A DNA stretch of 64,000 nucleotides from Acidithiobacillus ferridurans (GTDB lineage: Bacteria; Pseudomonadota; Gammaproteobacteria; Acidithiobacillales; Acidithiobacillaceae). The position numbers and the translations under genes were made by a program. Position 1 is the stretch's first letter. Each line of letters begins with the position of its first letter. Location of the stretch: contig NZ_AP018795.1 of NCBI RefSeq assembly GCF_003966655.1, positions 1,206,001 through 1,270,000 of the forward strand, given 5' to 3'. The notes under the pieces were generated by a model. It was not told where the DNA came from, searched no databases, and saw only the letters and a list, made by a program, of their open reading frames with translations. This document shows positions 35,701-45,560 of this stretch, in pieces.

Positions 35701-35852
35701 AACGGTATCGCGCCTCGAAGGGATGATGATTACTGGGAAGATTTTTAAATCGCAGATATCTTTTCCCTTGGGCTGTATCCTGATACAACTGCGGCCTGAG
35801 GAGAGCAATTTTACCGCCCTTCCACGGCATGCAATCAGGGATATCATGGTCT

Positions 35853-36563
35853 ATGTCTTTAAAAAACATCAATGAGGCCGAATTTGGGGCCCTAATCCGT
35901 GGACTTGCGCAAGACGTCGTTGATGCCCACATTCACTGGGGTCAGCTAAACGCCCTTCAAGCGCAGTTGGACAAATGGCCAGAGGTGCGTGCTGAGGCGT
36001 GGACGTTCTGGTATTACACGCTGCTCGCTCACCGTCAAACAGCATTGGTAAGTTTGGCACGCGCGTTCGATCAAGAGGATAGCTCGCTTCACATGCAGTC
36101 GTTACTCATAGCTATTCGTGACCACCTGCACCTGTTTGATAAGGATGGCGTGTTGCAGCGACGGCCTGATGACCCATTTGCACAATGGATGCCACAAGAT
36201 GCGGCCAAGCCTGATCTGACGCAACTCAACCAAGACATCGATGCCAGTTCGATGTCTGACCCGGATGTCAAAGCACTAAATCTGTATCGCCACACCCTGT
36301 TAGCTCACCGAGGTGCTACGCTAACAAAACGAGGCGATGAGACCAAATTCCCGCCGTTGTTCGATGAGCAAGTGGAGCGACTGCTGGAGCGCGCACGCAC
36401 GCTACTTAATCGTTACAACTACATGTTCGACGCCTCCCTCTATGGCATGAAGCCGCATGGTCATGACAATGTTATTTGTGTATTTGAAGGGATGCAGCGC
36501 GATCTGGATCGGCAAAAGGCTGAGGCTGAGTCACAGCTTGCGGCACTAGAAAGACGGCAATAA
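35853..36563 (+). CDS. AbiU2-like HEPN domain protein
   Basis: 236-aa all-helical protein. WTFWYYTLLAHRQTALVSLARAF (~50-72) and a later YRHTLLAHRG give the HEPN-type R-x(4-6)-H motif (Arg146, His152) in the position seen in AbiU2-family proteins. HEPN proteins with this motif are usually RNases in abortive infection or toxin-antitoxin systems. The start is uncertain: ATG 35829 opens the same frame and neither has a strong site. It lies 152 bp after viperin, possibly the third gene of the module. Confidence 0.7.
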   Translation: MSLKNINEAEFGALIRGLAQDVVDAHIHWGQLNALQAQLDKWPEVRAEAWTFWYYTLLAHRQTALVSLARAFDQEDSSLHMQSLLIAIRDHLHLFDKDGVLQRRPDDPFAQWMPQDAAKPDLTQLNQDIDASSMSDPDVKALNLYRHTLLAHRGATLTKRGDETKFPPLFDEQVERLLERARTLLNRYNYMFDASLYGMKPHGHDNVICVFEGMQRDLDRQKAEAESQLAALERRQ

Positions 36564-37062
36564 AACGCGAAAGAGTCCTCTGCTGACGAATAACTATGGT
36601 GGAGACGGTGCGGAAGCAGAATGTCGGTTCTCAATCAGCAAGCAGCCACTCCCGGTGCAATTAGATGAGGTCAGCTTCTGACCGATATTACTCGTTTCCA
36701 AGCTGGATGGGAATGACTGCAAACGCTGCACTGCCGCCGTTGAGCCTACTGGTTGTCGACAGCACACTGCTTGTGGAAATTCATTTCCGCAAGCCCTTTT
36801 AGACCCTGCCTCGCAACAACGCCCCTGCCTTTCTCCTTGCCTTCAGTTCTGCGTAAATCTGGCCATAGGACTCGCACCTATGAAGTAATTTACTGCCAGT
36901 CGGACCAGGCGAGCCATGCCCGCACCACCAGCACGACCACCATAAAACCCAGCCATAGTCCCGCGTAGCCAACGCGAGATATAGGGATTGTGCCGAGGCG
37001 ATCGCAGGTGCGAGTGATTTAAATTGCGCCCCCCTGGTTAGTTGTTGTTGGTACTACCTTTA
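36564..37062. other. Island debris without intact genes
   Basis: It contains the right copy of the 23-bp repeat. On the minus strand (36906-37020) is a 39-codon open stretch with no start. Its hydrophobic end, AGLWLGFMVVVLVVRAW, looks like the last helix of a lost membrane protein, perhaps plasmid-derived. Confidence 0.4.
36724..36746 (+). repeat. Right copy of 23-bp direct repeat flanking the viperin module
   Basis: Same orientation and 22/23 identical to 32534-32556. The two copies enclose the FGE-like, viperin and HEPN genes. Confidence 0.7.
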
Positions 37063-37572
37063 TCAAACATCTCGCCAGCCGCCGCCAGAGTGAGTGGGCC
37101 GGTATGGGATTCTCCAGCAGATATAAAATGCGACTAGCGCCATCCTGGCGAACTTCCACCCCTCCGGGAGCAGCGCCTTGATGGCCTGCTCCACCGGTAC
37201 TGGCACTGCGGGGGATTCAGGGTAGATCCGAGCGGAAATACCTACGCCGTGCTGGGCAAGAACCGGCTCTATGGAAATGGTCTTCCTTCCATGTTGTAGT
37301 GCGGGACTGCCACCGTCAGCCGCGTCGCGGCGGCCACCGATCAACTGGAGCCGGTCGCCCACGATCTCCGTGGAATACCGCTCCTGACCGTCCTTATCGG
37401 TCCATTTTCTGGTGCGGATACGCCCCTCGATGTACGCCTGGCTCCCTTTGCGAAGATATTCGCCAGCGACTTCTGCCGTCCTCGCGAAGAGTGCAACGCG
37501 GTGCCACTCGGTACGCTCCTGGCGATTGCCGTCTCTGCCATTGCCATTCTGCAACGTCAGATAGGCAGGCAT
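37063..37572 (-). pseudogene. Single-stranded DNA-binding protein fragment fused to other sequence
   Basis: Residues ~18-80 are the middle of an SSB OB-fold ([21 protein letters not shown], then [10 protein letters not shown] and [15 protein letters not shown]). The usual N-terminal strand (start with NKVxLIGNLG) is missing. After residue 82 the sequence turns into an unrelated stretch faintly like TcpQ-type pilus or plasmid proteins. It is a mosaic left by deletions in a plasmid or ICE; not expected to be functional. Confidence 0.7.
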
Positions 37573-37887
37573 CTCACCCAGGTATTCACTTATCGCGGGA
37601 AGCCGGTGAAACAGACGAATACCAAAGCCTGGCGAAAGGCGTTGGAAAAGGCAGGGATTACCGATTTACGCTGGCATATCCAGTCCGGCACAAGCCGGGA
37701 GCGGTTACAGGAAATGGGCGGTTGGGAATCGGTCGAGATGGTGCGTCGCTATGCGCACATGGCCCCGGAACATCTCGCAGAGGATTCGGCAAAAATTGAG
37801 AGCATCCTGGAAAAGGTCTGTCCGCATGGTACAAATGCGTCACAACCGCACATTTTTGCCTTACCCAAAAAGATGGTAACCGCCTGA
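37501..37887 (+). pseudogene. Tyrosine recombinase (integrase) C-terminal remnant
   Basis: From ~37570 the frame matches the catalytic domain of tandem-type integrases: [20 protein letters not shown], then GTSRERLQEMGGWESVEMVRRYAHM with the nucleophilic Tyr. About ten residues that normally hold HDLRHT (catalytic His and Arg) are deleted between LRW and HIQSG, and the N-terminal half is absent. It ends 7 bp before the 3' end of tRNA-Phe, the typical site for such an enzyme. Confidence 0.82.
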
Positions 37888-37893
37888 TTTATA

Positions 37894-37969
<76 letters not shown>

Positions 37970-37982
37970 CAAGAGCGCGTAT

Positions 37983-38858
37983 TTAAACGGGGTCCCGCCC
38001 GGAAGTCAAGGCCAGGGCCCGTCCATAAAGGAAACGATGCGCCATGCTGCTCTGATTGGCCGCGATACGCACGGCCTGCGCCAGCGGCAGTTCGGCGAGC
38101 AGCGGGCCGAGCAAACGGTCGGCGTCGGCTTCCTCCAGCGTCTGTTCCGGTGCGCCGCCTACCACCAGCGTCATTTCGCCGCGCACTTTGTCAGGATGTG
38201 CCCGGAGTAGCGCCGCCAGCCCCCCCAGCGAGTCCCGCAAACATTCCTCATATACTTTGGTCAGTTCCCGACACAGAGCCGCCCCACGATCCTCGCCCCA
38301 CAATTCCACCATATCCGCCAGTGTCTCGCTGATCCGATGTGGCGCCTCATAAAAAATCATGCTGCGCGGCTCCCGCTGCAAGGCCAGTATCCGGGTCCTT
38401 CGCGCCCCCCCTTTGGCAGGCAGAAAACCCTCGAAGCTAAAGCGGTCGCTGGGCAGACCGGACAGGGCCAACGCAGACAGGGCGGCGTTAGGCCCGGGTA
38501 TGATGGTCACCGGCAACTGTTGCTCACGGAGCAAAGCCAGCAGCGGAAACCCGGGGTCGGAGATCAACGGCATTCCTGCATCCGACAACAGCGCAATATG
38601 CTCCCCGGCGGCGATACGCAGGGCAATCTGCGGGGCAAGGACACGTTCATTATGCTCGTGCAGAGCCAGCGTTTTGGGTTGCACACCCAGATGCTGAAAG
38701 AGCCGTTGGGCGTGACGGCGGTCTTCCACCAGAATCAGGGCAGCAGCCCCAATCGCACGTTGCGCGCGCGGTGAGAGATCATCGAGGTTACCGATAGGAG
38801 TGGCGATAATGGTTAGTTGCCCGACGGCCCCTTCTGCTGCCTCAGCATGGTCATTCAT
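37983..38858 (-). CDS. rsmI: 16S rRNA (cytidine(1402)-2'-O)-methyltransferase RsmI
   Basis: 291-aa tetrapyrrole-methylase-fold enzyme modifying C1402 of 16S rRNA. It shows IIATPIGNLDDLSPRA (~17-32), VEDRRHAQRLF, LLSDAGMPLISDPG (~92-105), IPGPNAALSALALSGLP (~118-134) and FYEAPHRI (~169). The ATG at 38858 fits the family N-terminus; longer readings run across the divergent lpoA gene. The rsmI / lpoA-yraN arrangement matches gammaproteobacteria. Confidence 0.95.
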   Translation of the reverse strand: MNDHAEAAEGAVGQLTIIATPIGNLDDLSPRAQRAIGAAALILVEDRRHAQRLFQHLGVQPKTLALHEHNERVLAPQIALRIAAGEHIALLSDAGMPLISDPGFPLLALLREQQLPVTIIPGPNAALSALALSGLPSDRFSFEGFLPAKGGARRTRILALQREPRSMIFYEAPHRISETLADMVELWGEDRGAALCRELTKVYEECLRDSLGGLAALLRAHPDKVRGEMTLVVGGAPEQTLEEADADRLLGPLLAELPLAQAVRIAANQSSMAHRFLYGRALALTSGRDPV

Positions 38859-38927
38859 AAGCGCATTCCCGACCGAGGCCGCGCTTCGGTCATTGAACAC
38901 CTTCGCCTTTCTCCATACACTCTGCTC

Positions 38928-40766
38928 ATGACAACTCCCGCAACCTTGAAGGCCTCTTTCCGCCTGCTGATGACTCTGGCCCTGGCCATGGGCCTGAGCG
39001 CATGCGCGAGTATGCCACATAAAGCGCCACCTTCGTCGAATCCGCCGCCTGTCGAAACGGCCACCGCCGTTTCTCAGACACCGCAGGCAGAGCGCGCCGA
39101 CCAGCTCATGATCACAGGGCACTACCAGGAAGCGGCCAAGGACTATATTCACGCAGCCGCCGATGTGCGGGGGCAAGCCCAGCTCGATTATCTGATGAAA
39201 GCGGCACAGGCTTCCCTGCAGGGGCAAAAGCCGCAGGTTGCGATATTACTGGCCAATGAAGTACTGCGCTTGCAGCACGGCAATACCACTCTGCGTGGCG
39301 CAGCGCTCTGGGTCCGCGCCCAGGGACTCATGGATCAGGGGCAGACCCCCAGCGCCAAGGGCAACCTTGAAGAAATCCTGACCATCACCAGCACACCCCA
39401 AGAAGTGCGTGCCCGGGCCATGGGCACCCTAGCCACACTCTATACGCAGGAAGGCCATGAACTCACCGCGCTGAATTTTCTGATCGAACGGGATAGCCTG
39501 CTGGGCGGCGATGCGATCGCGGAGAATCACCGCCGCATTCATGCCCTCCTCGACCAGCAGTCGGTAGCAAAACTTCAGAACTGGCAGGGACGTAGCGGTA
39601 ATCCCCTTGTCCAGGAGTGGATCGCCATCGCCCTGATCACCCGCCAGAATCCCGATCCCCAACAGCGGCAGACGGCGATCCGTGCCTGGCTGGCGGCACA
39701 TCCGGGGCACCCCCCCATAAACTTCTCGGACGACGACGCGACGGCTGCCGGCGCTTCTGCCCTCAACCGCGCGCCCGGCGGCATATGTGCTTTGTTACCT
39801 TCCAGCGGGTTCTACGGGCCGCTCTCCCAGGCCATTGCCGCAGGGATGGAAACAGCAGCGCAATTACGGTCTGGACCCGCAGTGCGCATTCTGCGGAGTA
39901 CCGGCAACCCCAGTTACACCGCCGTACTCTTTGAGCGTGGGGTCAGGGAAGGTTGCAAAATCTTCGTCGGCCCCTGGCTGCCGCAGGATATCAACGCGGT
40001 AGCCGCCGTCCGGAAGCCCGGTGACCCGCCGGTCATAGCCCTCGGCACGGCATCTGATGTGCGGCAGCCCGGACTCTATACCCTAAGCCTGAGTCGGGAC
40101 GTCGCGGCCCGGCAGATTGCCACCCAGAGCTATGCAGCGGGTTATCGTCATGCCTATGTGCTGTACCCCCAGGACTCCAGCGGAGCTGCCATTCAGGCAG
40201 ACTTTATCACCGCCTGGAAGCATCTCGGCGGCGATGTCAGTGGCGTCACCACCTATCTGCCCGGTCGCTCGCTCACCAGCGAGGCGCAGCAACTGTTGAG
40301 CGCGCCCCCCGGGCGACACAGTTTTGTCTTTTTGGTTACCGCAGCGAAAAACGCCAACTCTGCGGTCACTGCCATCCGGCAGATCAATCGCACTGTGCCT
40401 GTCTTCAGCCCGGCGTTGCTGCACGGCGCAGCCTTGCCCAGCGACGCGCAGGGGCTCTCCGGCATTGAATCGGTCGATATGCCCTGGATCATCAACCCCG
40501 GGCAAAGCTGGCCGCAAGCGTCACTACTGTTGCGTACCAATCTCCCCAACGCCAGTGACGCCCAGTGGCGCATGGCGGCCTTCGGGCTGGATGCCTATCG
40601 AATGGCGGAGCGCGTTCTGGACCAGGATATGAGTGGCAGCCTGAACGGCGCTACAGGCGTCCTCCGCTTTGCTGCCGACGGCCGCATCGTGCGGGACATG
40701 GAATGGATGAAAGTGGAGAACGGACGGGTCGTCCCTTTATCGGGAGTGCCTGGGCCGGGCGCCTGA
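38928..40766 (+). CDS. lpoA: LpoA-like penicillin-binding protein activator lipoprotein
   Basis: 612 aa. A lipoprotein signal peptide with lipobox LSAC (Cys ~26) leads to a Pro/Ser/Thr linker and an N-terminal TPR-like helical domain (~45-240). A periplasmic-binding-protein-like C-terminal domain (~270-600) starts at ICALLPSSGFYGPLSQAIAAGM. In enterics LpoA activates PBP1A from the outer membrane. The ATG at 38928 gives the signal peptide. YraN follows within 3 bp. Confidence 0.88.
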   Translation: MTTPATLKASFRLLMTLALAMGLSACASMPHKAPPSSNPPPVETATAVSQTPQAERADQLMITGHYQEAAKDYIHAAADVRGQAQLDYLMKAAQASLQGQKPQVAILLANEVLRLQHGNTTLRGAALWVRAQGLMDQGQTPSAKGNLEEILTITSTPQEVRARAMGTLATLYTQEGHELTALNFLIERDSLLGGDAIAENHRRIHALLDQQSVAKLQNWQGRSGNPLVQEWIAIALITRQNPDPQQRQTAIRAWLAAHPGHPPINFSDDDATAAGASALNRAPGGICALLPSSGFYGPLSQAIAAGMETAAQLRSGPAVRILRSTGNPSYTAVLFERGVREGCKIFVGPWLPQDINAVAAVRKPGDPPVIALGTASDVRQPGLYTLSLSRDVAARQIATQSYAAGYRHAYVLYPQDSSGAAIQADFITAWKHLGGDVSGVTTYLPGRSLTSEAQQLLSAPPGRHSFVFLVTAAKNANSAVTAIRQINRTVPVFSPALLHGAALPSDAQGLSGIESVDMPWIINPGQSWPQASLLLRTNLPNASDAQWRMAAFGLDAYRMAERVLDQDMSGSLNGATGVLRFAADGRIVRDMEWMKVENGRVVPLSGVPGPGA

Positions 40767-40769
40767 ATC

Positions 40770-41134
40770 ATGCCGTCGCCACGCCAGATTTCAGGTCAGC
40801 AGGGTGAAGACCGTGCAATTGCGCTGCTCGCGGGGCACGGGCTACGCCCCCTGACGCGCAACTATCGTTGCCGGATGGGAGAAATTGACATCATCACCCT
40901 CGATGGTGATACCTTGGTCTTCGTGGAGGTACGCCAACGTGCCCATGACCGGCAGGGGGGGCGGCGGCCAGCATCACCGGCCGCAAGCAAAAACGGTTGA
41001 TCCGCGCCGCAGAATATTTTCTGCTGCGTAACCCGCAGCATGGGTTACGCCCCTGCCGCTTTGATGTGGTCGCCCTGGACGGTGATGCCCCGGCAGACTG
41101 GATTCGTGATGCCTTCAGAGTACCCAGCCCATGA
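40770..41134 (+). CDS. yraN: YraN/UPF0102 family nuclease-fold protein (1-nt frameshift at ~40954 as read)
   Basis: Expected 121 aa. The first frame carries [37 protein letters not shown] and then derails in a G7 run (40955-40961). With G8 the frame reads [23 protein letters not shown], the family-typical second half, and stops at 41134 with a 4-bp overlap with the next gene. The family has a restriction-endonuclease-like fold of unknown role. Intact in all but this homopolymer. Confidence 0.88.
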
Positions 41135-42207
41135 CCGGCAATGACTGGATAGGTTCTGCCCTGCACAACAATATTACCTGTATGGGGCACTCCGCCGCAG
41201 CCCTTGCAGCGCCTTTCGCGCAAGCCAGTCGGCGCCTGATCGCCACCCTGCAGGCGGGCGGGCAGGTACTCAGTTGCGGTAACGGCGGTTCTTCCGGAGA
41301 TGCCCAGCACCTCGCTTCGGAACTGGTCAACCGCTTTGAGACAACACGCCGCGCCCTGCCCGCCATCGCCCTCAGCACCGACAGCAGTGTGGTCACCGCC
41401 ATCGCCAATGATGCCTGCTATGAACAGATTTTCGCCCGCCAGATCGAGGCCTTGGGCCGTCCTGGTGACTGTCTGGTCGCATTCAGCACCTCCGGCAACT
41501 CCGCCAACGTCATCGCCGCCGCCCGGACTGCTCAACAGCGCGGCATGTGGGTGCTGGCTCTTACCGGCAAGGAAGGCGGGCAACTCGCGCCACTGCTGCG
41601 CCCCGTGGACATTGAACTGCGGGTGCCCGAGCAGAACACGGCACGCATTCAGGAAGTCCACCTCGTCCTCATTCACGCCCTCTGCAGTGGTGTGGATGCC
41701 AGCTTTGTGGGCGATGCCCCCGCATCCGTATTCCACACCGGCCAGGTGCTCCGCGACTGGGACGCGTTGGCTGAAGCCTGCGCCTTCCGTCGTCCCCTGG
41801 TCTTTACCAACGGCGTTTTCGATGTATTGCACCGGGGCCATGTGCAGTATCTCGCCGAAGCCCGCGCGGAAGGCGCCTGCCTGGTGGTAGGCGTCAACAG
41901 TGATGCCTCGGTGCGCCGCCTCGGCAAAGGCGCGGATCGCCCGGTCAACAGCGAGGAAGACCGCATGGCGGTGCTCGCCGGATTACAGGCGGTGGATTTC
42001 GTTACGGCATTTGACGACGACACCCCACTGAAGTTGATCCAACATCTCCAACCCAACGTACTGATCAAAGGTGGCGACTGGCCGATAGAGCGCATCGTCG
42101 GTGCCGATTGGGTGCAGGCCGGAGGCGGCCGGGTACTCAGCATTCCTTTTCGCCACGAACGGAGCACCACCGCGCTCCTGCAAAAAATCCGAGGGATCCA
42201 GCCATGA
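41131..42207 (+). CDS. Fused phosphoheptose isomerase (GmhA) and heptose-1-phosphate adenylyltransferase (HldE C-domain)
   Basis: 358 aa with two complete enzymes. Residues ~1-200 form a SIS-domain GmhA ([21 protein letters not shown] at ~48-68, [24 protein letters not shown]). Residues ~228-358 form the RfaE2/HldE nucleotidyltransferase ([17 protein letters not shown] with the HxGH motif, VGVNSD, then IKGGDW). They catalyse the first and last-but-one steps of ADP-heptose synthesis for LPS. It sits where E. coli has diaA. The kinase half of HldE is not in the window. Confidence 0.9.
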   Translation: MTGNDWIGSALHNNITCMGHSAAALAAPFAQASRRLIATLQAGGQVLSCGNGGSSGDAQHLASELVNRFETTRRALPAIALSTDSSVVTAIANDACYEQIFARQIEALGRPGDCLVAFSTSGNSANVIAAARTAQQRGMWVLALTGKEGGQLAPLLRPVDIELRVPEQNTARIQEVHLVLIHALCSGVDASFVGDAPASVFHTGQVLRDWDALAEACAFRRPLVFTNGVFDVLHRGHVQYLAEARAEGACLVVGVNSDASVRRLGKGADRPVNSEEDRMAVLAGLQAVDFVTAFDDDTPLKLIQHLQPNVLIKGGDWPIERIVGADWVQAGGGRVLSIPFRHERSTTALLQKIRGIQP

Positions 42208-43589
42208 GCATCAGCACCATCATTCCCGCCCTGCGCGCCGCTCTCGATGCCGAGCGGGTGCGCGACGATGCAGAAACCCTCGCCATCTATAGCCGCGACG
42301 ATACTCCGGGGAGTTGCGTACCGGTGATGGTGCTCTTCCCGCACAGCCATGAAGAAGTGCAGGCGATTGTCAGCATCGCCCGCCGCCATCGTCTGCCCCT
42401 CGTTCCGCGCGGAGCAGGTTCCGGGAATGTCGGCGGGGCACAGCCGGTACCCGGCAGCGCCGTCGTCAGCTTCGAGTGCATGCAAAAAATCTGCGATTAC
42501 AGCGCGGTGGACCGTACCATCACCGTAGAGGCCGGATGTATCACGGCCGCGATCAGTGCCTATGTAGAGGCCGACGGACTGTTTTACCCCCCCGATCCCG
42601 GCAGCAACCCCTACTGCCGCATCGGCGGCAATCTGGCCATGAATGCCGGCGGGCCGCACGCCGTAAAATATGGCGTCACCCGCGATTACGTACTGGGCCT
42701 GCGTGCCGTCACCGGCGCCGGCGAAACGCTGTGCTGCGGTGTTCATACCAGCAAAGGGGTGGTCGGCTATGACCTGACCCGTCTGCTGGTAGGCAGCGAG
42801 GGCACCCTTGCCCTCATCACCGAGGCCACCCTGCGCCTGCTCCCCCTCCCCGCCGCCCAGGCCACCCTGCGCGCCGCCTATGACAATACGGCCAGCGCCT
42901 GCGCGGCGGTGCAGCGGGTGATGGCACAACACCATACGCCCAGCGCCCTGGAACTCATGGACCCCTACGCCCTGGCCGCAGTGCGCGCCATGGGTGCCGC
43001 CAGGGATCTGCCAGAAGGCAGCAACGCCCTGCTGATGGTCGAGGTGGATGGCGAGGCGATCACCATCCCCGACCAGGTGCAGGCCATCCGCGCTGCTCTG
43101 GCGGGCGAGGGAAACCTGGAAATCCTGGAGGCAACGGACGCGGCTGCCGTCGCCGATCTGTGGGCGGCGCGCAAATCCCTGTCCCCCGCCACCAAAGCCA
43201 TGGCACCCCTCAAAATCAACGAGGACGTGGTCGTGCCGGTCAGCCGCCTGCGCGAATTGCTGGAGGCCATAGAAGGGATCGCTGCAGAACAGTCCCTGCA
43301 TATCGTCAGCTTCGGTCACGCCGGGAACGGCAACCTGCACGTCAACTTTCTGGTCCATCCCCAAGATGGCAACGAAATGCGCCGTGCCAGGCAGGGCCTG
43401 CAAAAGCTCTTTCAGGCCGTACTGACACTGGATGGAACCCTCTCCGGCGAGCACGGCATCGGCAGCAGCAAGCGCGCCTATGTCCCCCTGGAACTGAGCC
43501 CGGAAAGCCTGAGCATCCAGCGCGCCATCAAGCAGGTCTTCGACCCTGACACCATTCTCAATCCCGGCAAACTGCTCCCCGAAGTCTGA
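42204..43589 (+). CDS. FAD-linked oxidase, GlcD / D-lactate dehydrogenase type
   Basis: 461 aa. The PCMH FAD-binding domain has [17 protein letters not shown] (~66-82), [26 protein letters not shown] (~140-165) and [18 protein letters not shown] (~193-210). A C-terminal domain with [13 protein letters not shown] (~370) and [12 protein letters not shown] (~413) follows. It oxidises a 2-hydroxyacid such as glycolate or D-lactate. No GlcE/GlcF partner lies nearby. Overlaps the previous gene by 4 bp. Confidence 0.9.
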   Translation: MSISTIIPALRAALDAERVRDDAETLAIYSRDDTPGSCVPVMVLFPHSHEEVQAIVSIARRHRLPLVPRGAGSGNVGGAQPVPGSAVVSFECMQKICDYSAVDRTITVEAGCITAAISAYVEADGLFYPPDPGSNPYCRIGGNLAMNAGGPHAVKYGVTRDYVLGLRAVTGAGETLCCGVHTSKGVVGYDLTRLLVGSEGTLALITEATLRLLPLPAAQATLRAAYDNTASACAAVQRVMAQHHTPSALELMDPYALAAVRAMGAARDLPEGSNALLMVEVDGEAITIPDQVQAIRAALAGEGNLEILEATDAAAVADLWAARKSLSPATKAMAPLKINEDVVVPVSRLRELLEAIEGIAAEQSLHIVSFGHAGNGNLHVNFLVHPQDGNEMRRARQGLQKLFQAVLTLDGTLSGEHGIGSSKRAYVPLELSPESLSIQRAIKQVFDPDTILNPGKLLPEV

Positions 43590-43592
43590 GCC

Positions 43593-44357
43593 ATGACCAG
43601 CATCCTGCACGCCATCCAGCCGGTACGCCATATCTCTCTCAAAAGCTGGCGCGAAGATTTCGGGATAGAGACAGCAGAGGATACGCCCGCCCATCGCCTG
43701 CTCCGCGACGGTGACGCCTGGGTGGTGCTCTTCCGGTCCGGTGTCATCTGTTTTTTTGGTGCGGGACCGGCATTGCAGGCCAGAGTCATCGCCACCGTGC
43801 AGGCGCAGTTCACCCCCATCGCCAATCCCAAGGTGGAAGAGCTCGCGATCCTGGTCGGCGAACGTGATGGCGTGGGCCGTGATGGCGTCACCCTCAAGAA
43901 TCTCGATGAAGAACGCATCCTTCTGGTCGCCCTGCGTCTGGCCCAGAGCCTGGCCCTGGAACTCCACGAAGAGGCCGTCGAAAATCTGCTGGAAACCACC
44001 CTGAACCTGCTCTCGGAAGTGGCCCGCACCGGGCGTTTGCCGGGATGGCGCAGCGGACATCTGCGCTTTCTCGCCTCGACTTCCGCTACCCGCACCGAAA
44101 TCCTTTCCCGTCTGGCGGTGCTGGACAACCCCGATATCGTCTGGGAAACCCCAGGGCTGGAACTGCTCTCCCGCGAACTCTCCGCCGACCTGGAGCTCAC
44201 CAGCCGGTTCCGCGCCCTGGATGAAAAACTCGACGCCATTCATGAGGGACTGGAAGTCATGATCGTGGCCACCCGGCACCACCGGGAGACGATTCTGGAA
44301 TGGATCATCATTATCCTGATCTCGGTCGAAGCGCTGATCATGCTCATGGGCAAGTAA
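43593..44357 (+). CDS. RMD1/YagE family (DUF155) protein
   Basis: 254 aa. Soluble N-terminal domain (VVLFRSGVICFFG around ~45) and a C-terminal helix pair ending with one transmembrane span (~233-251). This resembles the RMD1/Sif2/RMND1 family, whose eukaryotic members act in mitochondrial translation; the bacterial role is unknown. Spacing of 3 bp to the genes on both sides suggests one operon with the LPS genes. Confidence 0.82.
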   Translation: MTSILHAIQPVRHISLKSWREDFGIETAEDTPAHRLLRDGDAWVVLFRSGVICFFGAGPALQARVIATVQAQFTPIANPKVEELAILVGERDGVGRDGVTLKNLDEERILLVALRLAQSLALELHEEAVENLLETTLNLLSEVARTGRLPGWRSGHLRFLASTSATRTEILSRLAVLDNPDIVWETPGLELLSRELSADLELTSRFRALDEKLDAIHEGLEVMIVATRHHRETILEWIIIILISVEALIMLMGK

Positions 44358-44358
44358 T

Positions 44359-45488
44359 ATGTCCGAGCAACGACCAAAGTTGCAGGACGATCCCGATGCA
44401 CACGATGCCGACGCAGCAGAACCGCCCTGTAACGAACATGAAGCCTTTGCTCCGCGCAACACCCGCATTGCCCACAGCTACGATCCCGCCCGCCTGCTGC
44501 TGATCGGTCCGGCCTGGGTGGGGGACATGGTCATGGCGCAGGTATTGTTGCAGGTACTGCGCCGTCGCTGGCCACGCCTGCAGGTGGATGTCCTGGCGCC
44601 GCCCGCCAGCATTCCGATAGCGGAACGCATGCTGGAGGTGCGACGAGCCATGCCCCTGTGCATCGACCACGGTCAACTGGGGTTGCGTCTGCGGCGCCGG
44701 ACCGCAGCGGAATTACGCGCACAGAACTATGACTGGTCCATCTGCCTGCCCAACAGCTTCAAATCCGCGCTGATCCCCTATTGGGCACATATCCCGACCC
44801 GCACCGGTTTCAGCGGTGCGGATCGCCGTTTGCTCCTGAACGACCGCCGTCGCTTGAACAAAAAGAAACTGCTGCGCACCGTGGACCGCTTCGTTGCCCT
44901 CGGACTGCCGCCACGCCTTCCACAACCCACGCAACTTCCCGCGCCCCGTTTACAGGTAAATCGGGCGGCCCTTGCCGCGACCCTGCAGCGGCTGGGCATA
45001 AGCCCGCCACAACGGCCCCTGGTCGCCCTGGCACCCGGTGCCGAATATGGTCCGGCCAAGCGCTGGCCGGTGCATCACTGGAGTACCTTGGCCCAGGCCC
45101 TTATCGAACGCGGCTATGCCGTGTGGATTTTCGGCAGTCCCAAGGATGCAGAAATCACTCGGGCCATAGCGGCGGCCGTCCCGGAAACCCTTGATCTAGG
45201 GGGCCGGACCACCCTGCTGGAAGCTCTGGACCTGCTGTCGCTCGCCCCCCTGACGGTCAGCAACGACTCTGGTCTGATGCATGTGGCAGGGGCTGTCGGC
45301 AGCCGGGTCATCGCGCTCTATGGCTCCACCCCTCTCAGCATGACCCCCCCCTCTCCGCCGGGGCGCAGGCTCTACGCATCGACCTGCCCTGCAGTCCCTG
45401 CGGAAAGCGCGAGTGTCCACTCCGACATCACCGCTGTATGGAAGATCTCAGGCCGGAATACGTTCTCCGCCAGATCTTCGGGATATAG
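44359..45488 (+). CDS. waaF: ADP-heptose:LPS heptosyltransferase II (1-nt frameshift at 45344-45351 as read)
   Basis: GT9-family glycosyltransferase adding the second heptose to LPS inner core. LIGPAWVGDMVMAQ (~51-64), LAPGAEYGPAKRWP (~230-243) and SNDSGLMHVAGAVG (~314-327) are diagnostic. As read, the frame leaves the family after PLSMTPP and runs to 45564. One more C in the C8 run restores RIDLPCSPCGKRECP, the WaaF C-terminal cysteine cluster, with a stop at 45488. ~376 aa when corrected. Confidence 0.9.
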
Positions 45489-45501
45489 GCCGCGAACGGA
45501 T

Positions 45502-45530
45502 AAAAAAAGCCCCGACTTGCGGGTCGAGGC
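45502..45530 (-). terminator. Rho-independent terminator of the porin gene
   Basis: On the minus strand GCCTCGAC and GTCGGGGC pair over a CCGCAA loop (one G-U pair), followed by seven T. It lies 30 bp after the porin stop. Confidence 0.85.
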
Positions 45531-45560
45531 GAGGAGAGGAGGAACTAAACAGGAGGAAAA

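Noticed and set aside
36753-36968. A 71-codon plus-strand frame in the island debris
   Set aside because: No ribosome-binding site, no domain, Ser/Thr/Pro-rich chance-like composition. The minus strand there carries a more protein-like membrane-segment remnant.
41673-44468. A 931-codon minus-strand open frame opposite gmhA-hldE, the GlcD-like gene, RMD1 and the waaF start
   Set aside because: It is a shadow of GC-rich coding DNA: the plus strand carries recognisable proteins with motifs and ribosome-binding sites, while the minus-strand translation is low-complexity and matches nothing.
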